64,000 nucleotides of DNA, taken from assembly GCF_022201045.2 (NCBI RefSeq), contig NC_068558.1:7469501-7533500 (forward strand). The letters are read 5' to 3'. The stretch is from Citrus sinensis. Its lineage: Eukaryota > Streptophyta > Magnoliopsida > Sapindales > Rutaceae. Both the position numbers and the translations under genes were made by a program. Every line of letters begins with the position of its first letter. The stretch's first letter is position 1. Shown here in pieces: positions 10,320 to 20,344 of the stretch. Under the pieces are notes generated by a model. The model was not told where the DNA came from and did not search any database. It saw nothing but the letters and a program-made list of their open reading frames with translations.

Positions 10320-12010
10320 GTACTTAGAAAAAAATATAGAGTTAATTTTAGCATATCCCTCGTGAAGTGATAATTTTCAAATTGTCTCTCTTACTATTGA
10401 AAACATCAAACTACCCCCCTAAAACTCGTTATCTTTAATCATTCACTGCAGTTGACTCGTGAAAGTTCAATAATAGTGCACTAATAATGAAATTCGTTAA
10501 CTTAAATTATTACACACTTACTATTTAAAAACATATTTCCTTTGTCCCTTTACAAATTCTAAAGTATCTCATCACCCATTTATTTTCTTATGTCATGCAT
10601 TTTAGTTCATAGGTATAATAAAAGTCAATATTAAAATGAAAAAAATAAATGAAACATTGAATTTCTCTTCTTTGTTTCTTTTCATCTTCCTTACTTCTTC
10701 TTCTCGGTATTTTTCTTCATTTTTTCCTCTTACTCACTCATTCATGTTTTTCTTTCATTTTTTTTCTCTTCCTTACTCCTCATTCGTCTTTTTCTTCATT
10801 TTTTTAGAATCTAAAACTTGCAAATGGGTGTTGGCAGAGACCATTAAAATCCTCAAAATCCAGCGACCAAAACCTGAATTATTTGCCCCCTTAATGTCAC
10901 TACAGAATCATCCAACTCACCGCCGATTTAGTCGTGCCATTCATTGTACGAACAATCAATCACTGCCATAGCATCGCCGAGAGCTTCGTCTCAATTCTTC
11001 TTCTTAAGCAATCAAGAGCCTTGTTGATCCAACTATTCAGCAATCAAGACCCATACTTCTTTTGCTCTTTTCAAACAGAGAATGACCACGGCATGGCTGT
11101 GACAGCCGTGGAGTTGCAGGTCATTGTGGACATCATTTTGCAACAACTCTTTGACATCGCGGCTGCCCATGATTGTTTATAGGGTTTGGGATTGTTGCTT
11201 GAAATTCTTGTTTTGATTGTTTAATTGAGCTACTGTTACTAGAAAATTAGGAAATACTATAATTTGATATTTGGGATTACTTAATTTGAGATTATGAATA
11301 ATCTTTAATCTTGAATTAACCATATTGTTAATAATAGATTGTAATTTACGTTATTGTTGTTTATTATTTTCAGTTTGGTGAATAAGCAAAGGATTTAAAG
11401 AATTACTGGTTGTGTACGAAGACAGTGGTTTTTGGTGAGAAGGGTTTTGAAGCTTCATATTAAGCTTGTGGTAGCATTTTTCTTTTGTTCTTTGAATCTT
11501 TTTATATCCATATATCTTTTTAGATATCTCTCCAAAAGGAAAAAAGAATAATAATAATTATAATAATAAATATAAAAAATGTAAAATATCATTAATTTTC
11601 CATTTATAACTTTAATTAATTTCTTTATTTCTTTTTTAAAATATTTTTTAAAATAAAAAAATATATTTTAATCAGTTGAACAAAATTAGACATATAGGTG
11701 CAAAATGAAAATACTTTAAAGTATTACTAAAGTATTACAAATGCATATCATAAATATTTAAAATATTTGTATGTGTTTTGAAAAACTTAAAAAGATCTGG
11801 GTCTATAAAAATTAACCCACATAAAGGTTTGACTTTTTTGGTTTATTAACTCTTAGGGGAATGCACAAATGCTATTTTACCCTTTTAGCCGTTAAAAGTA
11901 ACAGACAAATAACGAGTTTTGGAGGTAACTTGATGTTTTTAATAGTAAGGAGGGTAATTTAAAAATTATTAGTTTACGAAGGAAGTATACTGAATTTTTT
12001 CTAAAAAATA
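10320..12010. mobile_element. Terminal-inverted-repeat element, possibly MULE-like
   Basis: The left end (about 10325-10445) and right end (about 11890-12005) are imperfect inverted repeats of roughly 110-120 bp. Shared blocks include TTAGAAAAAA, the CTTACTATTGAAAACATCAA type, and AAAACTCGTTAT. The 1.45 kb interior has no transposase. It contains a pyrimidine-rich tract (10660-10800) followed by moderately GC-rich sequence (10860-11180) with two overlapping short open frames, unlike the AT-rich ends. That pattern would suit a non-autonomous element that captured a host fragment. The captured fragment is not identified and the target duplication is not clear. Confidence 0.55.
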
Positions 12011-12779
12011 TAAGCACTTCACTTATTGAATAGATGATTATGGTGAGATTATCCAAAATAAGCTAATTGTAACAATTTTATTATAAATGTAATATTAAAA
12101 GAGATTAATAAATGGTAGGATGCAGCTATGGTAAGAGGGGCCTCGCTCAATTTTATTCAACCCATTGCTTGAAATTCATTCCTCTTTCATATTTATTTAT
12201 ATTTTATGTTGTACAGAAGGCCCCGTTTATGTTGCCACAGCCAGAGGAGTAACGTACCCTTCATTCTGTGTGTTAAATTTCATTTGACCCCTTCCTTTTT
12301 TTTATTTTTAATTATTTATAAGGATAACTAGATCCGATTAATATGACCAGCACAAGAAGCAACAACGACGAGCAATATTAGCATCGCACAGCAGCAATGA
12401 CGGCAAGTAGTGAGCAGCAGCAACGGCGGTAGGCAACGAGTAGCAGCAACGGTGACAGCAGCAGTAGCGAAGCAAGTAGTAACAGCGATGTCTTGGATGT
12501 GTGTTTTTCTTTTTTTTTGGGTAAAGGGTATGTTAGGGATCAACAAAAAGTTTGGGGCAAAGTGGAAATAGTAAAGGTGGCAGGTGGCGGATAATGGTGA
12601 GCACGTGACTACTTTGGCAAGTGTTGTTCGCTACTCTTTTGCTTATTTACAAATTTGAAATAATTTGGACTCATGTATTAAAATTTTTTAACTCTTTTGA
12701 TTATTTTGAATTTAAAAAAAGTAACTATATTGTTAATTATCAAATATATACATCCTTAGGCATTAAGACTTGCTTTTAA
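12011..12779. other. Intergenic, with a GCA/ACG-rich patch
   Basis: AT-rich spacer interrupted at about 12340-12490 by a low-complexity patch of CAGCAG, CAACGG and AGTAGC units. The patch yields short open frames of biased composition but no gene signature. Confidence 0.5.
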
Positions 12780-12990
12780 ATCGAATCAGTCGGCGAAGAG
12801 CTAACTTTAAAAAAAGACAAAAGTTGTGCTTCCTGGATTCCTTAGTGGACACACTTCTACGATGACCCATTCAACAAGCATTAAATCGGACGGTGAAGAG
12901 CTAAAGTCACAAAAGTATAAAAGTTGTGCTACGTTGCAACGGTAGCTGGATTCCTTATAGAAACACTTTGTTTTCTTTTTGACGTGAAAT
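12780..12990. repeat. Tandem duplication upstream of the exonuclease gene
   Basis: Two diverged copies of about 100 bp: AAATCG(AATCAGT)CGGCGAAGAGCTAA...AAAGTTGTGCT...TGGATTCCTTA, at roughly 12777-12855 and 12884-12970. The second copy contains TATAAAAG at about 12917, about 275 bases before the ATG at 13194, where the first copy has GACAAAAG. Confidence 0.75.
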
Positions 12991-13193
12991 TTTACATGCG
13001 TGACCAGCAAGTTAATGATACGGTAAGAAGAAAAAAATATTATGAAAACCCGAAAATGTTCGTATAAGTATCCGACCAAATTTGCGACTTCGTTTTTCAT
13101 TTACCAACAATTTCACTTCAATCAAAACCAGCTGATACGTTCTTCCTTAAACGAAGACTAGAAGAAAAATTAAGCTCATATATAATCTGAACG

Positions 13194-16100
13194 ATGGATC
13201 CGAGACAAGACAGATTCGAAATCGCGTTCTTCGACGTAGAAACAGCGTTTCCGAACCCACCCGGCCAGCGCATCGCCATATTGGAGTTCGGAGCCATTTT
13301 AGTTTGTCCCAAAACGCTCGAGGAGCTCCAACCCTACTCCACTCTGGTCCGGCCCGCCGACCCGTCGCTCATCTCCTCTCTCCCCGAACGCTCTAATGGC
13401 ATCACCCCAGACGCCGTCGCTTCCGCCCCTCCCTTCGCCGATATCGCCGATACAGTCTTCGACATTCTCCACGGTCCATACAAAGCTCGCATTTTTTCTT
13501 TCAATTTCTATAATACTATTTGTTCTTTTTAACTTAGATTTATTTATTTATTGTTGTTTATACAGGGAGGATATGGGCGGGTCATAATATACTGGAGTTT
13601 GATTGTGCGAGAATAAGAGAGGCGTTTGCGGAGATCGGGCAGCCGGCGCCGGAGCCCAAGGGTACGATTGACTCGTTGGCATTGCTGACTCAGAGATTTG
13701 GAAGGAGAGCTGGTGACATGAAAGTAAATATCAGTTAGCTTTGGACTACTGTGATGTTATATGTTGGAAGTGTCTGTGGTTGCCAAGGATTTAAGGGCGC
13801 TTTTGCTATTGTTTTTTATACAGTATTTTTTATTTTGTTTCCTAAAACAAAAATGATTAGTTTTTGATAAAAATAAAACATAGTTTATAAACTAATGTCT
13901 GAGAATTTAGAAAATATTTTTGGTGGCTTGTCTGGAAAAAATAGAAATAATGAAAATTTATTTGATATTTAGTCAAATTTTAAGAAAAATATCATCTGTT
14001 GATTTTGTAAATTTCCTAAGTTTTTTAAAAAATTAATTTTATATTTAAATGATTTATGATAATTTTAAAATAACACTTGGGTTAAGGGTCAAGTTGGTAA
14101 TTTTTCTTACATCTCCCCCCCCAACTCATTTATTGATTGTTACATTTATTTATATTAATTATGTTAAATTTATTTTTTAATTAATAAGTAGTGACTAAGC
14201 CATAATTTTAAACTTATGCTTCGTTTTTTTTTTTCTGTTACAAATTTACTATATTATAATAAATTATTTATCTAACAAACACATGAGACCTATTAAATTT
14301 TAGTTGTAATTAGTGCATTATAGGTATGGGACCTAAAAAGAAAACAAAGAGATAGAGAATTCTGATTTGGCCTTCTCAGTCTTTACAAAGAAAAAGTGAA
14401 AAACAAAAACTTTTCGAGTTTTGTACTTTTTGTTTATAGTTCAAAAAACACATCCACCAAATATATTATACACTTTTATGTTGCCATAAAACAAAAACGA
14501 TACTGAACACACCCTAAGTTTTTTTGTTTTTTTCTTAATGTTTTGCTTGTGTGCTTTAATTTCTGTAATTAAATTATTTATCCATAGCTTTTTTCTATTA
14601 CAAATTTACTATATTATAATAAATTATTTATCTAACAAACACATGAGATCTACTAAATTTTAGTTGTAATTAGTGCATTATAGGTTTGGGACCCAAAAAG
14701 AAAACAAAGAGATAGAGAATGCTGATTTGGCCTTCTCAATCTTTACCAAGAAAAAATGAAAAATAAAAACTTTTTGATTTTCGTATTTTTTGTTTAGAGT
14801 TCAAAAAACACATCCACCAAACAAATTGTACACTTTTATGTTGCCATAAAACAAAAAATGAGGTAACCAAAAACGATACCGATCGAACACAGCCTAACTT
14901 TTTTGTTTTTTTCTTAATGTTTTGCTTGTGTGCTTTTCTGTAATTTTTATCACAATTTTGAGAAACTTGTGAACATTGAAGGCGGCAACGCGGGTTTTAG
15001 GCTGTAAAGAATCTTCCAATTGGGATTTTGTACTGTCACATTTGTTAAGAAAACAAGAGTTGATGAATTTTTAGTGCGCAATTTACAGTTTTGGCATTAT
15101 GGTTTTATACTTTACATATATGATATTTATTTACCCCTTGATGCTGATATGTTAACATCTGTGCAGTTGGCCTCCCTTGCAACCTATTTTGGCCTTGGAC
15201 AGCAGACTCATAGGTATTTCTACAGACTTCAAGGAGTTATGTTGGTTGCTCTTGCCTTTTTTTTCCCCTTGAAATAATACTTTTTTTTACAATCTTTCAG
15301 GAGCTTAGAAGATGTTCGGATGAATCTTGAAGTTCTCAAGTATTGTGCAACTGTGTTGTTCTTGGTAATTCTCTTGTTCGAAAAGCAGTGAGATCTGGCT
15401 TCTTCTTGAATGATAGCAATTGATAGCTTTCAGATGTCATAATATTCCTGCCTATAACATACTTGTAATGTTAAGCTTTGACTCAATTTCCATCCAATAA
15501 ATATGGCATGATCTCTTGCTAGTTGACCTTATCATAACATGTTTTTTGTAAGGATAGTGCATATTGCATGCAAAAGTACATAGGTAGCTTTTCTGAAGTT
15601 TGGTGATAGATGAAGATCCTTCGGAAGTTCAATGTTTAGGCTACAATCCCTCTGAATTTTACTTTGTTTTGTATTTACTCAATCAATTGGTAGAATATAA
15701 GGTTGCAATAGTTTTTCAACCATCCCAATTACTTTTTGACCATCATGTAAGATAATTTTCAGTTCTTGTGTATTTTAGGCTTATCTTGTTTTTACCCATA
15801 AATGACGACTGATTGACATTTTGGTGGGGCGGCTGATGGACTTGCATGTTTCATAAGATTTCTTGTGTAACAATTAACCAGAAATTGCCATTTTCATAGG
15901 AATCAGGCCTCCCAGACATATTCACTGTGAACAGGTGGGAGATGTGTTCCGCGGCATCTGTGTCTGAGGGCTCAAGTGGTTATGCTAGATTTATGGAGCC
16001 TGATGAGGTTTCCATCCCCTCCACTTCAGTGCTGGTGTTGTCCCATTGTTTCCCGGGAGTCAAATTCAAAAAATTAAATTATTGTACAATGATGTTATTT

Positions 16101-17670
16101 TGCAGCTTTATTGTTCCCGTTTGAAAATACGATATGGAATAAGCACGAGGTTTGTTGATCAGGCCGGCCGGCCACGGTTGAGCTTTGTGGTTGATGCATC
16201 TCAAAGTCTATGCACAGTTCTTGATGCATGTGAAGTCGTTGCGAAGAAGTTGTTCGAAGATTCTCGTAGCAATTCCGAATGGAATCCTGTTGTGACCAGA
16301 CAAAGTGGTTTTGATCCGACAGCAAGATTGCGGTTAGTTTTCTCTCGATTTTTAACTACATATTTTTCCTTTCCGGCAAGAAAATGAATAGAATTACAGT
16401 CTAAATGAATTAAATTTCTGATATACATCATTTTCCTACAGCAGGAATTTAGGATACCGTGGTATGTTTATTTCGATATCTCTTGCTTTCTGTGGTACCC
16501 ATTAAGATACGTCTTAGGTGTAAAAAATTACATAACAGTAGGGAAAGCCGACAGCCAGCCCGAGAAGTGTTGAAAAGTCAAAGAAGAGCTTGGCAATTTC
16601 AAGGTTGGTAGCACGATTTGGTACACCAACAATTGTAGAGATTTTTCAAGCCGAAAAGAAAGAATGGACAAAGGGGATGAATTTGGAAAATAATAATAAT
16701 TAAAAAATTATATTTTTAATTATTTTATTCTTTGCATAGTAATTTATTTCTCTTATAAATAGCTAAGGATTTCATTCATTTGAAATCATTCCAAAATTGT
16801 TAAGCTTATAAGTTTTTAAGCTTTTGAGAGAAGTGAGAGAAGTGTATCTAAGAAATTTATCTTTCCTGCAGAGTGTGAGAGTACTAGGTATATTTAAGTT
16901 TCTGGGAAGTGAGATTCGTTACTCAAATATTGTACTCTATTAATTGTTAAATAAATAATTATTCTTTCTTGCCTCCGTGGATGTAGGTTTAGTTACAGAA
17001 CCACATAATTCTTGTGTCCTTTATTTTTCTATAATTATTTGGTGCGCTTGATTCCGCATTCCACGCACAACAAGAAGATCGGACGTTCATTTTTCCATGC
17101 ATATGGATATTGGGTGTGTAGTATATTTCATTTTGCTTTATTAACTATTAGCCTTTAGATTGTTTTCGCGATCCATCTGGTGCTGGGTAAGTACAAAAAT
17201 GGATCAGTACAAAAGTTTATGGTGGTTTTGAAGATAAAGATGGAGGTCAATATTGAAATCTCTTTTCGACATAACACCCATCAAAGGCAGGCAAATGAAA
17301 CAATACTGTTTTGTTTAGGTGGAGTTAGAAATGAAGCATCGACATGAATTAAAGAGTCTCCTTGTTTTTACATACATTGATCTATTGACAGTACATCAGA
17401 TGGATTATGTGTTGCCACCCTTTTTGCAGCATACCTACGGTAGTATTCGGGGATGTTGCTCAATACGCTACAGAAATGTACCGGAAAGAACCATCTGGCG
17501 ACATTCAGAAGCTCGAGTTCGTTAGATTTGATGCAGCAGAACTCGATTCCTTGTTAAAACCAGGAACCTTTGTGGATGCATTCCTGTCCTTAGATCCATA
17601 TGACTATGTCTACGAGCAGAGTGCAGGCATCCGATTAGTGGCCAAAAAATTGATCATTCATTCTGAGTAA
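13194..17670 (+). CDS. NEN: NEN-type DEDDh 3'-5' exonuclease
   Basis: Seven coding exons: 13194-13473, 13566-13723, 15167-15213, 15301-15364, 15900-16007, 16106-16332 and 17430-17670. They join in frame at GT..AG sites to give 374 residues. Residues about 10-190 are a DEDDh exonuclease domain: FFDVET (Asp14 and Glu16), GHNILEFD, and the late His/Asp in THRSLEDV. This matches Arabidopsis NEN1-NEN4, exonuclease-domain proteins acting downstream of NAC45/NAC86, for which a role in nuclear breakdown during sieve-element maturation is established. The C-terminus (KLEFVRFDAAELDSLL, GIRLVAKKL) also fits the family. Introns 2 and 6 are long and hold a tandem repeat and a solo LTR. The product seems shorter than the NEN1-NEN3 lengths I recall (about 470-510), so subgroup assignment is open. 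Confidence 0.9.
14230..14940. repeat. Tandem duplication of about 350 bp in NEN intron 2
   Basis: Two direct copies, about 14235-14575 and 14588-14937, share long blocks such as CAAATTTACTATATTATAAT, CCTTCTC(A)ATCTTTAC and ATGTTTTGCTTGTGTGCTTT. Differences are scattered substitutions and a small insertion in copy 2 (AATGAGGTAACC near 14860). It is entirely intronic and has no coding potential. Confidence 0.88.
16568..17072 (+). mobile_element. Solo LTR in NEN intron 6
   Basis: 505 bp starting TGTTGAAAAGTC and ending CGCACAACA, with a perfect 5-bp direct repeat AGAAG on both sides (16563-16567 and 17073-17077). It contains a TATA-like TTATAAATAGC near 16754 and the ending GGTGCGCTTGATTCCGC, typical of plant copia-type LTRs. 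There is no internal region, so it formed by recombination between two LTRs. It lies in the sense orientation of the host gene, between exons 6 and 7. Confidence 0.9.
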
Positions 17671-18155
17671 CAGGAGGAAAGGACCTCTCGAGGGATCATC
17701 ATTTGATGGTTAACAATTAGCCAAGTAGACTGACGTGTACATGGCAAATTTGTTTTCCATGTTCATGTGATATGTAATTTTAATATTATTCTTGTCATTT
17801 GAAGTTTAATGTGATATATAGCTCGGTCTAGCTTTTCAATCTTTATGTCTCTCTTCCTCCTCTAAATTAGTGAAACGTGAAAAAAAGGAAAAACAATAAG
17901 CAGTGCAATGTTATGTGACAGTACTACTACTATTAACACAGGTACTGTCATCCATTGCATTATTATTATTCGTTCTGTTAAATCAATTATTTTACCGCAA
18001 CAAAAGCATTAGGTTTCTAAGAAACCATAACTTATTTGAAACCTCAATTTTCACGAGAAAGATTTTAACAAACTGAAGAGTAAAAATCTCTAGTGAACAA
18101 ACAGATCATGTAGTTGAATTGGCAATGAAGTATTTTCACTTTAAGACGATAATCA
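17671..18155. other. NEN 3' flank
   Basis: Likely 3' UTR and downstream spacer of the exonuclease gene. No coding frame or RNA gene is seen. Confidence 0.5.
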
Positions 18156-18630
18156 CAGGAGACCTTTGATTCTATTTACCCAAATACGCCATGCAAAATG
18201 GTTCAACATTGACGGTGTGGCGGTCACCACAACATTAAATAAGCAATCAACAGTCGCTCAACGACCATTGACTTTTTCATTTGTAAATTATTAAGTCAAT
18301 TATCCAAATTGTGATTTGATTACTAGAACTTTTAATGATACCTTACGGCCACTTGTTTAGTTAATTAATTATTACATACGTCGACCCATATTATATAATG
18401 TGCTTACTCATGAAATGAAGTGGCCGATCAAGTACTTAAGACAAAATTAATGACAAAATCCAGGCTTCGCGTTTTGTGTTTCTGCTTCATTAGTTACACT
18501 GCATCGATTTCAAAGATTGCCATCTTGGTGCGTTGCAAAGTGATTAACGCCTGAAGAATCAAAAGATTCGAGGCCAAATGATTTGATTTGAAAAATCAAA
18601 TAAAAAATCAAAATAATCATTCGATCCTCG
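18156..18630. repeat. Direct repeat, copy B (partner at 1026-1480)
   Basis: Same-orientation match to 1026-1480 over about 450 bases. It includes TTGATTACTAGAACTTTTAA and GTGGCCGATCAAGT. It has an extra AAAAATCAAA unit near 18602. It is about 0.5 kb past the NEN stop codon. Confidence 0.85.
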
Positions 18631-20155
18631 CAGTTTATTCCATGATTAGTTATTCAGACTGCACCAACGCAACCAACCAAAATGTGCTAAGTTTTACTTT
18701 TGACGTTACAATGAGACTGCTCTTCTAACGGTGTCACTTTCTTTATGCCACCGGAGCTTACTTGTGTTTTAAGGTCGCTTAATGTTTCGGTTGGTCGGTG
18801 GAGCAGTAACGACAACAAAAGCATAAGCTGCCAAATGGATAGCAAGAACAATCTGGAAAAAGCGCTTCATAATGAATTGCCCTTGGCCCCTGCTTCTGCT
18901 TCCCCACTAGAATCAAGATTATGGATAATGTTGTAAGCACAAAGTTGTGGAAACAAACCACCAAACGTGGCCTTACTGAAACAAACTTTTCATAAGGCAC
19001 TCACCAGCCACTCCAAGCCAAGACTTATGCCGGTTGATCTCCTTTGTCTCCCGCAATAAATACTTTCTGTTAACAGACAGTGTGTGTCAGTGTCAACTCA
19101 TGCTAAATTTGAGCCAAAAACGTAGGGTAAACATGGGATTTTGCATAATATAAGGTATTTTTGGCTTTGGGCTTTTGGAAAGAAGCGCTTCCCTCAGCTT
19201 CGACTGTTGCCGTTTCGACAAAAATTCCAAACGGCCTTTTCTTGCAGATACTTACAAGTAATTCTTTCTGGTCCTCTGTCTCCAACTCATCCTCGTCACC
19301 ACATACTCTCCTAAAACTCAATTAAATAGAAATTACTTTGATTTTTCGAACAATTATTTAATCTCTCCACTCTAGTTGAAAAGTCAAGAACACTATGTAA
19401 GCTTAATCGTATGGAGACAAATCAATCCAACCATGATCATAATTCCTAAGCTCCTGTAGAGGAAAAATATATAAATATTTGTGAATGAGTGAATATATTA
19501 TTATTTTTTATTATTATAAACATAGTTTTAAAGAATTAAAATTTCTTGATAATCTTGACAATCATAATTTGTGCACACCTCTATTATTTATAATATATGG
19601 TTAAGATATAATTTTTTAATATTTTTTATCTACTAATTTGATGAAAGAAGTTTATATGCGAGAGAATTTAATATTCCTTTTAGGATTTATTAATTGATGA
19701 TTGATAAAAATAAAAATCATAAAATAATAATCTAAATCATACGTGATTAATAAATAATATATAATACCAAAATCAAAGATCCCACAAAATTCATGTTGTT
19801 TGCGCTGGTGCGTGACGTGCACGCCAGACAATGGCGCGTCTTTCCCTCTTCCCCCAAATACAGTAATCTATCGGCTTCGTCTTTACCACAAATCCTACAC
19901 GAAAAGACACCATCCGGCTGTCCAAGCAGCGACGATCTACAACCAATAAAAAACACCCACGTCATCCTATCGAAGAGTCAACCAACCTTCTCCCAATCAC
20001 ACACATCCCACAGCATACACGGCAGACCACAGAATCAAAATTCTCGTCGTTTAAATAATTTTTCTCAGCGACGTGATCGAATTTAGCTTCTGCCAAATCG
20101 CCAGCTCTCAGCCCGTAAAAGGTTGAAAAAAAATTAATTAAATAAAAAGAGAGAG
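18631..20155. other. Intergenic, nothing firmly recognised
   Basis: About 1.5 kb between the repeat and the LON/RING promoter. A 72-codon minus-strand frame (19103-19321) has ordinary composition but no family match I can name. A CACGTCA element at about 19958 may belong to the downstream promoter. Confidence 0.4.
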
Positions 20156-20165
20156 TATATAAAGG
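20156..20165 (+). promoter_or_regulatory. Candidate TATA box of the TPR-RING-LON gene
   Basis: TATATAAAGG, about 165-190 bases upstream of the two possible start codons, in a purine-rich context. The position would allow a 5' UTR of about 130-160 bases. No transcript evidence. Confidence 0.5.
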
Positions 20166-20344
20166 AAACAAGGGGTGTAGAGTCGAGAGGAAGAGAGAGA
20201 GAGGAGAGAACACGTAGTGGAATATAGTCCGTGTATGAAACGAAGGACCGAGAGAGTCACACGATGCTCTTCACTGCTCTTCTCTTCAAATCTTGTTATT
20301 GGATTTTGAGGAATTAGATTATGTATTGTACTGTATTTTCGCAA

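Noticed and set aside
10636-11182. Two overlapping frames (111 and 82 codons)
   Set aside because: They sit inside a terminal-inverted-repeat element, overlap each other, and the first is low-complexity Phe/Ser. They were not called as a gene.
12340-12490. GCA/ACG-rich stretch resembling a coding glutamine or threonine repeat
   Set aside because: It is low-complexity with no flanking domain or splice structure.
16446-16465. Possible small extra NEN exon between a CAG and a GT
   Set aside because: Exons 6 and 7 already join in frame with family-consistent sequence (ARLR|IPTVVFGD), so an insertion is not needed.
19103-19321. 72-codon minus-strand frame with ordinary amino-acid composition
   Set aside because: No motif, splice partner or family resemblance that I can defend; length is within chance.
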